Assembly (NCBI RefSeq): GCF_000974365.1
Contig: NZ_BAZW01000002.1
Coordinates: 1 to 64,000, forward strand
Direction of reading: 5' to 3'
Length of the DNA stretch: 64,000 nt
Origin: Geofilum rubicundum JCM 15548
GTDB taxonomy: Bacteria; Bacteroidota; Bacteroidia; Bacteroidales; Marinilabiliaceae
The translations under genes were made by a program, and so were the position numbers. Positions 39,860 to 51,201 of this stretch are shown piece by piece. The number at the start of each line of letters is the position of its first letter. The first letter of the stretch is position 1. A model generated the notes under the pieces. That model searched no databases. It saw only the letters and a list, made by a program, of their open reading frames with translations, and was not told the DNA's origin.

Positions 39860-40379
39860 AGTTGCCATTTGGTTAGGTGTTTTGGTGCTTGCATTTGTGG
39901 TGGGCTGGCTGGCCTACAAGACCCTGCCTGAGAACAAGGATGTGGCTGCGCCCTCAGAGGTTTATGGCGTCGATACGGCTTCGTGGCGAGGTTTTCAAAG
40001 GTTGGCGGAACACCTGGATTTACAAGATGACCAACGGGTTCTGTTTCATGAACGTGAAAGGGCTTACCGGGATAGTCTTTATTATTACCGTCTGCTTTTG
40101 AGTGATTTAGAGGCGCAAATTGTGCAGGCCTTATCCCAAACAGACCCTGATATAGAACAGCTTAGCAAATATGCCCATGAAAGCGGTCGCCTACAGGAGC
40201 GCATCAAGCGATTAACCATCCATCACTTTTTGGATTTGAGAGAATTATGCACACCCGAACAACAGGAGAAACTTACCGTTATGTTTTCTCAAATGCACCA
40301 AGGCTTTGGGCAACATCAAAGGGGACAGGGCAAGGGCCGGGGCATGCAACACGGACGCCGCCACAAAGTGCCAAATTAG
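39846..40379 (+). CDS. Spy/CpxP-like periplasmic metal- or stress-sensing protein
   Basis: The ATG at 39846 (MNRNKVAIWLGVLVLAFVV) is preferred over a TTG at 39816. The 177-residue protein has an N-terminal helix anchor and a helical body with LDLQDDQRVLFHERERAYRD and LCTPEQQEKLTVMFSQMH, the LTxxQ-like pattern of the Spy/CpxP/heavy-metal-resistance group. The tail is rich in Gly, Gln and Arg with several His. It would be the third, sensing part of the sigma/anti-sigma system. It ends with a four-base stop overlap with the convergent gene. Confidence 0.78.
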   Translation: MNRNKVAIWLGVLVLAFVVGWLAYKTLPENKDVAAPSEVYGVDTASWRGFQRLAEHLDLQDDQRVLFHERERAYRDSLYYYRLLLSDLEAQIVQALSQTDPDIEQLSKYAHESGRLQERIKRLTIHHFLDLRELCTPEQQEKLTVMFSQMHQGFGQHQRGQGKGRGMQHGRRHKVPN

Positions 40380-41356
40380 TACCCCAATTTCCCGAAAAGT
40401 CCCGTTGGCCTGCGTGGTTTTTGACCAAAGTACCAGGTGATGTCAAAAAAGGGAAACAGAGCGGGGTTGGCCTCGCCCAGTTTGCCGATAGAGAGAATAT
40501 AGCCGGGAGATATGCTCAGATTCCTGACTAAAAAGTAATGGATGGCGGCATGGTGCTCCCAAACGTTGTGAAGATTGTTTTGACCCGAAAAATATTTTAG
40601 TCCCCCCTCCAGATTCAGGTCGGGCAGCAGACGCGCATCCGCTCTGAGTCGGGCTATCACCAGCAGTCCCTGGCCGTTTAGCGCAGTGCTTCGGGCACCC
40701 AGAAGATGCTCATCGATGGGTGATAAATCATTGGTCGATAAGGCCGTTCCATAATCCAGAGACAGTCCCGCACTGATGATCAAATAGGGCTGTCCGGTCA
40801 CACAGCTATACTCGCTAAAAAAGGGTTTGCTGACGATCAATTCATTTTTTAGTGCGATGATTTGGGGTACACTCACCGTTGTGTCGGCAATGGCGTGGTG
40901 CCCCTTTTGTTGTGCCCATTTGAGTCCGTGCGAAGGAAAATAAGCCCCATGCCGCGTAGCCCACCACCAACTTCCGGAGTGCCACCTTTTTTTGATCATT
41001 AGGTTGGGCGACCAATACAGCGCTCCCAACATGGATTGTAATTCGAGTTGTCGATCAATGCCCAACCGTGAGGGCGTGGTAATGCTCAGATTACCTGTGT
41101 ACAAGTTGCTGATATAGGCCGTTTCTGACGACCAGATATGGTCTTCGCGGTCGAAGTTACGGCTGCTGCCCATGGGCTGCAGCGGGTTAAAGGCATTTCC
41201 CTGATTTTGGCCGGCCTCTTTCTGCCGTTTTTCAAGGTCGCGGGTAGCGCGCTCTGCCTGCCCTTTCTTTCTGAATGGCCAAATCTGGCCTTCCAACTCA
41301 CCCGGAAAAGTGAGGGTTGACAGTAGTAATACAGTTATCCAAACAAGCCTTTGCAT
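40376..41356 (-). CDS. Exported, probably outer-membrane-associated protein of unknown function
   Basis: The start is the ATG at 41356 (MQRLVWITVLLLSTLTF), giving a signal peptide of about 24 residues. A longer reading to 41413 is unsupported. The 326-residue protein has a Lys/Arg/Gln-rich region after the signal and then alternating hydrophobic and polar strands (for example GQPYLIISAGLSLDYGTAL and NLSISPGYILSIGKLG) that suggest a beta-barrel or beta-rich envelope protein. I do not recognise the family. Its stop interlocks with that of the Spy-like gene. Confidence 0.65.
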   Translation of the reverse strand: MQRLVWITVLLLSTLTFPGELEGQIWPFRKKGQAERATRDLEKRQKEAGQNQGNAFNPLQPMGSSRNFDREDHIWSSETAYISNLYTGNLSITTPSRLGIDRQLELQSMLGALYWSPNLMIKKRWHSGSWWWATRHGAYFPSHGLKWAQQKGHHAIADTTVSVPQIIALKNELIVSKPFFSEYSCVTGQPYLIISAGLSLDYGTALSTNDLSPIDEHLLGARSTALNGQGLLVIARLRADARLLPDLNLEGGLKYFSGQNNLHNVWEHHAAIHYFLVRNLSISPGYILSIGKLGEANPALFPFFDITWYFGQKPRRPTGLFGKLGY

Positions 41357-41413
41357 AAGCCTATGATTTTTAAATGATACAGATGTTGGGGCCATCTGTT
41401 TTGGGGCTTGCAC

Positions 41414-41618
41414 TTGAATAATATAATAACGTTAAATTGTCAGAAAATTGTGTGATAGTCATCGGCTTATGCCTTATTTTTACTGATTCATTTACGCTGG
41501 TTTGGTTTAATTGTCTTTTCCATTCGCTGTTTAACGGCCAAAAAGAACCATTAACCGAATAGTGGTTGAGGGCCAGTGTTGAGTTGGGTATTTTTGAATA
41601 AATTTAGAAAAGTAAGGT
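41414..41618 (+). promoter_or_regulatory. Promoter for the tolC-MFP-RND operon (-33 and -7)
   Basis: TATTTTTG at 41589-41596 matches TAnnTTTG and has a TTG at 41566-41568, 20 bases away, the best-spaced -33/-7 pair in the window. Transcription would begin near 41604, 15 bases before the TolC ATG. The remaining gap shows no other structure. Confidence 0.55.
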
Positions 41619-42986
41619 ATGAATATTTTAAGAAATGGCTGGTTGTTGGCCATTGTTGTATGTATCGGTAGTTTTAAGGCTGTGGTGGCACAGGAAGCCA
41701 CGCACCGTTTCAGCCTGGAGCAGGCGTTGGAATACGCATCGGAGCATGGTTATACGAATATCAGTTCGAATTATGATGTGGAGGCGGCCCAAAGAAAAAT
41801 ATGGGAAACCGTGGCATCCGGCTTGCCACAGGTCGATTTCTCAGGAAGATATAATCATTCCATGGATCTGACCCAGAGCCTCCTGCCCGTCGAGTTTTTT
41901 CCTGAAGAGAACTGGCCGGATGGGGTCCAGTCCGGTGATAAGATCCCGGTGGCCTTTGGTACGGCTTACGATGCCAGCTACACCTTGGGGGTTACCCAGA
42001 TGATTTTTGACGGTTCCTATTTTGTAGGCGTTCAGGCTACCAGGGTTTTTGTGGAGCTGACCGAGCAAACCCGCCGAAAGACAGAAATTGAGTTGCGCAG
42101 TAAAGTGGCGCAGTCCTACTTTTTAGTACTCAGTGCGCAAGAGAATAAAGTCGCCTTTGAGGAGTTGCTACAAAACAACGAAGCCATTTTGCGGGAGACC
42201 AAAGCGATGCATGAGACGGGTTTTGTCGAAGCATTGGACGTTTCACAAATGGAATTGCTGGTCAATGATACCCGCCAGCGCATGAAAGAGGCTGAGCGCA
42301 ACGAAACGGTTGCCCTGGCCGTCCTAAAATATGCCCTGGGAATGAAGGGGGAAGAGCAGCTTGAATTATCGGATTCTCTTTCACATTTGTCCCGGCGTAT
42401 GTTGGGTTCCGGTCTGCCACAACCCGTTCTGGATCAGGAGAAGCATGTGGACTATCAATTGGCAGCGGTGAACGAAGAGAGTCGGAAATTGATGCTTAGA
42501 AATGAACAGGTTCAGTACCTGCCTAAGATCAGCGCCTTTTACAACTACCAGAAAATGGGTTATGCGGATGAGTGGAATGTGTTTGGAGAAGAGTGGTATA
42601 AGGCCCAGTTTGTAGGTGTGCAGGTGTCCATTCCCATTTTTTCATCCGGCATGCGGCATGCCAAAGTGCAACAACAAAAGCTCAACTGGCTCAAGAGTCA
42701 AAATGAGAAGGAAAGGACCATGCACGAGTTGGACAATCATTTTTACACCGCCATGGCAGATATGAAAAACAGTCATGAGCAATATCTGTACAGCATTCAG
42801 AATCGCGAGCTGGCGCTGGATATTTTGGAAAAAACGCGGACCAAGTTCAGTCATGGCGTTTCAACCAGTTCGGAATTTACCCAACAGCAGGGACAATACA
42901 TTCAGGCACAATTGAGCTATGTACAATCGGCCGTTAACCTGATGAATGCCCACATATCTTTGCTGAAAGCCTCCGGAGATTTGTAG
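41619..42986 (+). CDS. TolC-like outer-membrane efflux protein
   Basis: The 455-residue protein has a signal peptide (about 1-24, ending VAQ) and the two internally related long helical segments of the outer membrane factor family: RFSLEQALEYASEHGYTNI and QRKIWETVASGLPQVDFSGRY at the N-terminal part, then LALDILEKTRTKFSHGVSTSSEFTQQQ at the C-terminal part. It forms the outer channel of the pump encoded by the next two genes. Confidence 0.93.
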   Translation: MNILRNGWLLAIVVCIGSFKAVVAQEATHRFSLEQALEYASEHGYTNISSNYDVEAAQRKIWETVASGLPQVDFSGRYNHSMDLTQSLLPVEFFPEENWPDGVQSGDKIPVAFGTAYDASYTLGVTQMIFDGSYFVGVQATRVFVELTEQTRRKTEIELRSKVAQSYFLVLSAQENKVAFEELLQNNEAILRETKAMHETGFVEALDVSQMELLVNDTRQRMKEAERNETVALAVLKYALGMKGEEQLELSDSLSHLSRRMLGSGLPQPVLDQEKHVDYQLAAVNEESRKLMLRNEQVQYLPKISAFYNYQKMGYADEWNVFGEEWYKAQFVGVQVSIPIFSSGMRHAKVQQQKLNWLKSQNEKERTMHELDNHFYTAMADMKNSHEQYLYSIQNRELALDILEKTRTKFSHGVSTSSEFTQQQGQYIQAQLSYVQSAVNLMNAHISLLKASGDL

Positions 42987-43037
42987 GCGGTTCAGCACCG
43001 ATTTTAAAAAGTTTAGTAAGGATCCATATAATACTTA

Positions 43038-44186
43038 ATGATAATGACAACACGTTTTGTTTTAATAGCACTGATTTTATTGGCTTTAGCTGGTTATGGC
43101 TGCAGCTCAAAAGTAGCGGATGACCGTCAGGAAAAAGAAGAGCAACTGGCCGCCTATCAAGCAGAAAGGGACGCGCTTCAGAAAAAGATCGCCGAATTGG
43201 AAAGCGAGCTGTCCAACGAAGCGGAAAAGGGGATGGTTAATGTTTCCCTATCCAGGGTAAAAGAAGAGCGCTTTGAAAATTTTATTGAAGTTATGGGGAT
43301 GGTGCAATCGGATAAGAACCTGATGGTCAGTCCCGAAACCTCCGGCAACATCATTGAAATATTGGTGAAAGAAGGGGATCGGGTGAACAAGGGAGCCGTT
43401 TTGGCCCGTTTAAATACGGATGCCCTCGATCGTTCCATTCAGGAACTGGAAGTTAATCTGAATTTGGCCCAAACCATGTTTGAACGTCAGGAACTGCTTT
43501 GGAACCAAAGCATTGGTAGTGAGGTTCAGTATTTGCAGGCCAAATCTGAGAAGGAGGCATTGGCGCGTAAGCTGGAGGGACTAAAAGCTCAACGGGCCAT
43601 GTCCGTTATCACCTCACCCATTTCCGGGGTTGTTGATGATTTGCTTCAACGCAAAGGAGAAATGGCCGCTCCATCCATCCCTTTTGCCAGGATCGTGAAT
43701 CTCGACCAGATTTACATCATCGGTGATGTGGCCGAAGTTTATCTGAATAAAATTGAGGAAGGGGATTCGGTGCAGATTGAGTTTCCGGTTTTGGATTTGA
43801 CCGTGCCGGAAGTGATTACCCGTACTTCCTCTGTCCTGGATGCCGACAGCCGTACTTTTCGGATTCGGGTAGATATGATGAACAGGAATCAGAAGATCCT
43901 GCCCAACCTGATGGCTGTTTTCAGGTTGCAGACCTACGAAAGGCCCAATGCCATAGTGGTTCCTTCCATATTGGTCAAGAAGGATTTTGACGGGGAGTTC
44001 CTGTTTGTAGCCGATGCCAATGAAGAGAATCAGGACGTGGCCCGCAAGCGTTATATTACCAGTACCATTAATGACAACAACCAAACCGTGATTGATTCCG
44101 GTTTGAAACCGGGCGACCGCATAATTACCGAGGGCTATGCGCAGGTGACCGATGGGGCTTTGTTGAATATTTCAGAGGTGAATTAA
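43038..44186 (+). CDS. RND efflux periplasmic adaptor (membrane fusion protein)
   Basis: The 382-residue lipoprotein has a lipobox (LALAGYGC) and an N-terminal coiled coil (RQEKEEQLAAYQAERDALQK). The lipoyl domain halves are VSPETSGNIIEILVKEGDRVNKGAVLARLN and VITSPISGVVDDLLQRKGEM, and a beta-barrel domain follows (YIIGDVAEVYLNKIEEGDSV). It joins the RND permease to the TolC-like protein. It lies between those two genes in one operon. Confidence 0.93.
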   Translation: MIMTTRFVLIALILLALAGYGCSSKVADDRQEKEEQLAAYQAERDALQKKIAELESELSNEAEKGMVNVSLSRVKEERFENFIEVMGMVQSDKNLMVSPETSGNIIEILVKEGDRVNKGAVLARLNTDALDRSIQELEVNLNLAQTMFERQELLWNQSIGSEVQYLQAKSEKEALARKLEGLKAQRAMSVITSPISGVVDDLLQRKGEMAAPSIPFARIVNLDQIYIIGDVAEVYLNKIEEGDSVQIEFPVLDLTVPEVITRTSSVLDADSRTFRIRVDMMNRNQKILPNLMAVFRLQTYERPNAIVVPSILVKKDFDGEFLFVADANEENQDVARKRYITSTINDNNQTVIDSGLKPGDRIITEGYAQVTDGALLNISEVN

Positions 44187-44199
44187 GAAATTATTGAAG

Positions 44200-47100
44200 A
44201 TGGAACATATACAAGACGGTGATATCAGCCACCGGCATTTTAAGCCCACTTATTGGGCGCTGGAGAACAAAAACACCATTTATATACTGGTTTTCTTTCT
44301 GTTTCTGGGAGGAATTCTGACCTACAGAGGCATGCAGCGGGAGTTGTTCCCTGAAATTGTGGTGCCCTACATCATGGTGCAAACCCCCTATCCGGGTAAC
44401 AGTCCACCCGATATTGAAAACCTCATTACCCGTCCCATCGAAAAGGAGCTGAAGGGATTAAATGGGGTTAAGCGACTTTCTTCTGCTTCTTTTCAGGATA
44501 TGAGTCTTATTCTGGTGGAGTTTGAAACCGATGTGGATGTCAAGACCGGCTTGCAGGATGTCAAAGACCAGGTGGATAAATCGCTCAGCGATTTACCCGA
44601 CGATTTGGACACGGATCCCATCGTGGAGGACCTCGATTTTTCCGAGTTTCCCATCTTGAACATCAATCTTTCAGGCGATTACAGCATTTATGAGCTGAAA
44701 AAATTTGCCGAAGATTTACAGGATGAGTTTGAATCCCTTCGTGAAGTGCGGGAAGCAGATATCAAGGGGGTGGATGAACGGGAGATTAAGATTCATGTGG
44801 ATCCGCTGAAGCTCGAAGCTTATAACCTGTCGTTCATGGACATTGAGCTGGCCGTGATGAGTGAAAATGTGACCATTGGGGCCGGGGAAATTTTGGTGGA
44901 TGGTACGCGCAGATCGCTGCGCTCAGAAGCCAATTATAAAACCATGGATGAGCTGGGAGCTACCATTGTTAAATTTGAAAATGGCGACATCGTCTATTTG
45001 CGCGATGTGGCGAGATAGTTGATGGGTTTGAAGACCAGAGTTCCATTTCGCGCCTCAATTACCAGCCGGTGGTCTCCTTGAGCATTGTGAAGAAAAGCGG
45101 AGAGAATCTGCTCAATGCCACCGATAATATTTTCAGAATTATTGATGAGCGCCAGGCCAGCGGACAGTTGCCCAAAGATTTGAATGTGACCGTAACTGAT
45201 GACATGTCGGTGTTTATCCGGGATCAGATCAGCAATTTGGAAAACTCCATTTTGATGGGTATGATTTTGGTGATGCTCATCCTCTATCTGTTCATGGGTA
45301 TTCGTAATGCTTTGTTTTCGGGCATGGCCATTCCCATGTCCATGTTTATTTCCTTTCTGATACTGGGGGAGATGGGCTACACCATTAACACCATGGTGCT
45401 TTTTAGTCTGCTATTGGCCTTGGGAATGTTGGTGGACAATGCCATTGTGGTGGTTGAAAATTCCTACCGTTTGTACGAAGAAGGGTATTCTCGTCTGGAT
45501 GCGGTGAAAAAGGGGGTGAGTGAAATTGCCATTCCCATTATCACTTCTACTGCAACCACTTTGGCTGCTTTTTTCCCCTTGTTGTTCTGGCCGGGCATCA
45601 TCGGTGAATTCATGAAATTCCTGCCCATCACATTGATCGTCGTTTTGGCTTCATCCCTTTTTGTGGCCCTGGTTCTGAATCCCGTTTTTGCGGCCCTTTA
45701 TATGAAGGTGGAAGATCCCTTTAAAAAGGTCAATCATAAACGTTTATTTCTGGTTACCGGTCTGTTGGCCCTCGTAGGTGTGGTCTTTTTTCTCACAGGA
45801 AACATTCTGGGTGGTAACATTTTTGTTTTGCCCCTTTTAATGAGCGCCTTAAATGTGTTTGTGTTGAAGCCCGGTGCACAAAAATTTCAGAGCCAGCTCT
45901 TGCCATGGATGGAGCGAAAATATGAAGCCACGCTGCGCATGGCATTGGGGCGGCGTACCTCCACCGGGTTGTTTTTTGGCATGTTTGTCTTACTCATTTT
46001 TTCCATTGTGTTTTTTGGCGCCACCACACCCAATGTGGTATTCTTTCCTGAAAGTGATCCCAAAACGGTTTACATAACCATGGAATTGCCTCTGGGTACG
46101 GATATCGATAAGACCGATGAGGTGGCCAAAAGGGCGGAAGCTGTAGTGGATGAGGTGATCGATCCTTATCGGCACATCGTCAAGTCGGTTGGGGTCAATG
46201 TTGGCAATGGGAAGGGCGACTTTTTTGAACCCGGTCGGGCCCCCAATAAGGCCCTGTTTACCATCACTTTTGTCGAATTTGTAGACCGGGATGGTATAAG
46301 TACCTCCAAAATAATGGGTGAATTGTCCGAAGCCTTTAAAAATTTTACCGGCGCCAAATTCTTTGTCGAGAAAGAGGAGGAGGGCCCGCCCGTTGGAAGG
46401 CCTATCAACATTGAGGTTTCCGGTGATGACTTTGCCCAACTGGTGCAACTGACCAATGATATTCAACAAACCATCAATGAGCAGCAAATTCCCGGTATTG
46501 AAAACCTGGAGCTGGACATCAATATGAGTAAACCTGAAATGCGGGTGAATATTGACCGGGAAATGGTTCGCCGCCTGGGTTTGTCCACCGAAATGGTCGC
46601 CGGTGGTTTGCGCACCGCCCTGTACGGAGCCAGAGTCGATAAGTTTAAAGACGGGGAAGATGAGTACGACATTGTCTTAAGATTGAACGACGATTACCGT
46701 AACAATGTCTCTTCCTTGATGAATATGAAATTGAAAGTAGAAAAGGAGGGCGTAGGACACCACATTCCCATTTCATCGGTGGCGAAGTTTACCTATGACA
46801 CCACTTATGAAAACATCAAGCGGAAGAGCAATACCCGGATGATTACCCTATACTCCAATGTGGTGGAGGGTTACAATGCGAATGCCATTAATGAGCGTAT
46901 CCGGACGGTCATGAGCAACTATGAAATGCCCGCCGGTTATAAATGGGAAATGACCGGTGAGCAGGAAAGTCAGGACGAAACATCCGACTTTCTGATAAAG
47001 GCACTGCTGATTGCCATTGCCTTGATCGCCATGATATTGGTCACCCAGTTTAATTCCGGTGCCAAGCCCGTCATCATACTGGCCACCGTGGTACTGAGCA

Positions 47101-47627
47101 CCATTGGCGTGTTTTTGGGAATGGGTATTTTTGGTTTGGATTTTGTGATTTTGATGACCGGTGTCGGGATTGTGTCGCTGGCCGGTATTGTGGTCAACAA
47201 TGGCATTGTGCTGATCGACTACATTGATATCAAGCGTGAGCAACAGCGGGACACTCTTGGTCTGCCACCCAAAGGACGCTTATCGCGCGAGGATGAAGCC
47301 AACGCGGTAGTGGCCGCCGGAAAAACCAGGTTACGACCGGTTATGTTGACGGCCATTACCACCATATTGGGCTTAATTCCTCTGGCTGTCGGCCTGAATT
47401 TCGATTTCTTCGGACTGTTTACCAAACTGGATCCCAATATTTACTTTGGGGGCGACAATGCCGCCTTCTGGGGGCCAATGGCCACCACCGTTATTTTTGG
47501 CCTGACGACTTCTACCTTTCTGACCCTGATTATGGGGCCGGTGATGTATAACCTCGCTGTCCGGGTGCGAAACCGGATGGTCAAAGAAAAGCCATCTACG
47601 GGAGAAGTTGCAGCAAAGTCGTCCTAA
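44200..47627 (+). CDS. RND (AcrB-like) efflux permease, frameshifted
   Basis: The 5' part to about 45012 encodes the first helix and porter loop (RELFPEIVVPYIMVQTPYPG and onward). The rest to 47627 has the RND membrane motifs LALGMLVDNAIVVVENSYR and the second helix bundle with GIVSLAGIVVNNGIVLIDYI. The break is at about 45013-45016: gtggcgagatag should be gtggcggagata, one G missing, which gives RDVAEIVDGFEDQSSISRL. The restored protein is about 1,142 residues, normal for the family. The ATG at 44200 is used; a TTG at 44194 is also in frame. With the TolC and adaptor genes it forms a complete drug- or metabolite-export pump. Confidence 0.88.
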
Positions 47628-47654
47628 AAAGTTCTTAGCGTATGAATTAAATGT

Positions 47655-47682
47655 AAAAAGCCGGTGCCAACCGGCTTTTTTT
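47655..47682 (+). terminator. Terminator after the RND operon
   Basis: AAAAAGCCGGT at 47655-47665 pairs perfectly with ACCGGCTTTTT at 47670-47680 around GCCA, with T continuing to 47682. Confidence 0.85.
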
Positions 47683-47820
47683 GTCTGCTCTGAATTTGGT
47701 TTAAGCACAAATCATTTTTCCATAAAAGTGATTTTATCACTATCTTTAAGAGAGTGACACTTTTGCTTCAACCAATATGGGAACTGAGCATCTTTTTCGG
47801 ACCACCAAAATAAAGAATTT

Positions 47821-48756
47821 ATGGGGCTGTTTAATTTTAAAAAGAATAAGAAGGATGAGCGGGAGCGTTTCCGTATAAAGCATTTGCCTTCGCTTTTGAA
47901 AGGAACTGCCAAGGCCTGGAGCCAGGACGATCCATGGCGGCATAGTGCGATTGTTGCTTACTATGCCATTCTGGCCCTTCCGGGCTTGATGGTGATCATC
48001 ATCACCATGTTGGGTTATCTTTGGGGAACAAAATCTGCAGAGGGACGAATATACGATGAAATTAATTCCGTTATGGGTCAGTCGGCCGCCGATTCTATTC
48101 AGTCGATTATGGAAAATGCAGCCATGGGGGATAGTTCACTCATTGCTACCATCATTGGTATCGGTGCCCTGATTTTTGGTGCTACAGGCGTTTTTTTTCA
48201 TTTACAGATATCCATTAACAAAATATGGCAAGTGGAATCGGATCCGAAGAATCAAATACTTAGGTATTTGATTGACCGTTCCAAAAGTTTTGGATTTGTG
48301 TTGGTGATCGGCTTTTTGATGCTGATCAGTTTTGTGATTTCTGCGCTGCTGATGGCTTTGCAGCAGTATCTGCAACAGTGGTTTCCATCCATTATTTATC
48401 ATTTGTTCTGGATCGCCGAACTGGTCATTTCCTTTGGTGTTATTACCTTGCTTTTTGCGCTGATATTTAAATATTTACCGGATGTGCATATAGGCTGGCG
48501 GAGTGTTTGGATCGGGGCTTTGATCACCTCCTTTCTTTTTGCCTTAGGGAAGGAAGTGCTCAGCTTTTATTTTGGACAGTCCAACCCGGGAAGCGTTTAC
48601 GGGGCAGCAGGGTCCCTGATTATTATACTCTTATGGGTGTCCTATTCGTGTCTCATACTTTTCTTTGGGGCCGAGTTTACATGGATCTACACCAAACGCT
48701 ATGGCATAAAGTTCAGACCAAAGAGTTATGCCAAATTCGAGCCAAAAGAAGGTTGA
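47821..48756 (+). CDS. YihY/BrkB family membrane protein
   Basis: The 311-residue protein has about six membrane helices after a basic start, with the family opening DDPWRHSAIVAYYAILALPGLMVIII and the late GSVYGAAGSLIIILLWVSYSCLILFFGAEFT that is the most conserved part of the family. It was once called ribonuclease BN in error. Its role is unknown; some members help to resist serum or envelope stress. It begins a single-gene unit and converges on the GH65 gene with 28 bases between. Confidence 0.88.
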   Translation: MGLFNFKKNKKDERERFRIKHLPSLLKGTAKAWSQDDPWRHSAIVAYYAILALPGLMVIIITMLGYLWGTKSAEGRIYDEINSVMGQSAADSIQSIMENAAMGDSSLIATIIGIGALIFGATGVFFHLQISINKIWQVESDPKNQILRYLIDRSKSFGFVLVIGFLMLISFVISALLMALQQYLQQWFPSIIYHLFWIAELVISFGVITLLFALIFKYLPDVHIGWRSVWIGALITSFLFALGKEVLSFYFGQSNPGSVYGAAGSLIIILLWVSYSCLILFFGAEFTWIYTKRYGIKFRPKSYAKFEPKEG

Positions 48757-48784
48757 TAAGTCTTTCACCGGTTTGATTTCAATT

Positions 48785-51182
48785 TTAGCGGCCAGACATA
48801 TCAAAGGTTCTTACCTCGCCTTGGGAGAAGGTGTGTATTTGATCCAATACACCAATGTTTACCTTGTTGGAATAGCCTTCCTCGAAGGCTATTCGGAGTT
48901 TGTCATGGTCCACAGAGATAGCTATCCAGTGGTGTCGGTACTTTATCTGCAAATTTATTTTTTGCACATGTTCCGGCAAATCGGGCTTTATCCATAAAGC
49001 CTCTTCCGTTACTTCAATGCCGGTAAAAACCCGTTGAATCAGATCCAGTGAGCCCGCCATGGCACCTAAATGGATGCCTTCTTCGGTTGTACCTCCCTGG
49101 ATATCTTCAAAATCGCTGATGAGCAGTTTTTCAAAATTTTGCCAGGCCGTTTTCTTGTCATATTTATAGAGTATCCATGAAAATACAAAGCGGCTGAGTG
49201 TTGAACCGTGTGAGGTGCGTGCCTTATAATACTCAATGTTACGTTCCATCATTTCCTGGGTAAAATCATGGCCCAGGTTCCTAAATATTTCCTTTAGCTG
49301 TTCCAGATTGAAAAGATAAAACAACATTAAAACATCTGCTTGTTTGCTGGCTTTGTAACGATTGGGGCTGTCATTTTCGCTTTCAAGAACCCGGTCGAGT
49401 CGTTGTATGTTGTCATATTTTTTTCTGTAGGCTTCCCAAGGGAATTCTTTCAGGTCCTCGTACCCGTCAAATTGAAGGATCAAATTGTTTTCACCAAAAG
49501 GCACAAACATCTTTTTACTGATCGCCTCCCAAAGGGACAGCTCCTGCTGATCAATATTCAGGTCATTCATCAGTTCGCGGACACGACTTTTTTGAATTCT
49601 ATCTTTTATATGCAGGGCCTTTTGCATCAACCAGGCCACCATTACATTGGTATAGGCATTGTTGTTCAGGCCCAGTTTTTCTGAATCGGGATAGGAGGTA
49701 TGGTATTCATCGGGACCAACCACACCATGAATTTCATAAAGGTCCCGGGCTTCATCGTAGGTGACCCTGCTCGCCCAGAAAGAAGCGATGCTGAAAAACA
49801 TTTCTGCACCAAAATTGGAGAGAAAGGCAATATCGTCGGTGGCCTGATAGTAATTCCATATGTTATAGGCAATGGCGGCATTGACATGCCTTTGCAAATG
49901 GGTATCATCCGGTTTCCACCTGCCGATTTGGGGTTGAGGTGCATTTCCTGGCTCTCCTCCCGACCATTACTGCCACTTTGCCAGGGAAACATGGCCCCTT
50001 TGTATCCCGCCTGTCTGGCTGCATAGCGCGCTTCATCCAGCCTGTGATAGCGGTACATCAGCAGGGCGTAGGTAATTTCCGGAAAGCGCAGATTGAGAAA
50101 GGGGAAGATGTATATTTCATCCCAAAAAATATGACCGCGATAGGCCTCTCCGTGCAGTCCTCTTGATGGGACGCCTACATCCAGGCCGATGGAGTGAAGC
50201 GATACCGTCTGAAGAATGTGAAAGATGTGCAGCCTGAGTAACTCCTGGGTCTTATCGCCGTCAATGACCCCAATGTCCGCCCTCCGCCACAATTTTTCCC
50301 AGGCATTGATATGGGGAAGCCATATTTTTTTAAAACGCCCCATGCGTTTTAGATCTTTGCAGACTTCGAGGGATGGTTCGGCAGAAGCGCGATCGCGAGA
50401 AGTGTAGAGTGCAACCATTTTTTCGATGACATAAGGTTCGCCTTGTGTCAGCTTGAAGCGATGTTTCTGATCAATATACCTTCACGTTGATGGGTTTCCT
50501 TTAGGGTATCAATTTTAGAATTTTGATGGTATATGCAGGTACGGGCACCCAGGGCCACGGCATATTTCGACTGTCTGGTGCGCACCATCAGGAGGAGGCT
50601 TTCATCATCCACTTCGCGGGTATTTAGTGGTTCCAGATGTTGGCTTTCCAGATCCGCGTAACGTTCTACCCCTGCATTGGTGACCGTTCCATCCAGCGCC
50701 GTGTACAATTCGATATCCCTGCTCCAGTTCTCCGCTGTGAGCTGCCATTCAATGCCCGCCAGGTGCATATCGTGCATGCTTACCAAGCGCCGGCTTTGGA
50801 TATGGGTGCATCTGCCCTGGCTGTCCTCTACCCTGAATGCCCGTATCAAAAGGCCTTTTTTCATATCCAGTGACTGGGTGTATTCATGAACTTTAAATTG
50901 GTTCAAATCCATCCACTCACCACCCTCCGGCCTGAAATTCAGACACAGCCAGTTCGGAAAATTAACAAAGTCCTCATTCTCAATGCGCTTTCCTGAGATC
51001 TCCGTTGTTGCCCGGTTAAACCCTCCTGCCAGATAGGTGCCGGGATAATTATGGGCATCGTTGCTACTTTCTTCCGCTGCACCCCGTGTGGCAAAATAGC
51101 CGTTTCCCAGGGTGCATAAAGCTTCACGTAATTTTTGTTCTTCAGGTTTCCAGTCGTTATAGGTTATACAGTAATCTTCCAT
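48785..51182 (-). CDS. GH65 family glycoside phosphorylase/hydrolase, two frameshifts
   Basis: Three frames join into about 799 residues. The N-terminal part starts MEDYCITYNDWKPEEQKLRE and reaches a first break near 50473 (one base missing; the next frame reads QKHRFKLTQGEPYVIEKMVA). The second part has VPSRGLHGEAYRGHIFWDE. It breaks near 49923-49924, where restoring one G gives NPKSGRWKPDDTHLQRHV. The last part has GVVGPDEYHTSYPD with the catalytic Glu, and NNAYTNVMVAWLM. GH65 enzymes split alpha-linked glucose disaccharides such as trehalose, maltose or kojibiose, usually with phosphate. It lies 19 bases after otsB, so trehalose or trehalose-6-phosphate is the likely substrate. Confidence 0.84.
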
Positions 51183-51201
51183 TCCTGAATCGTTTTCATG
51201 A

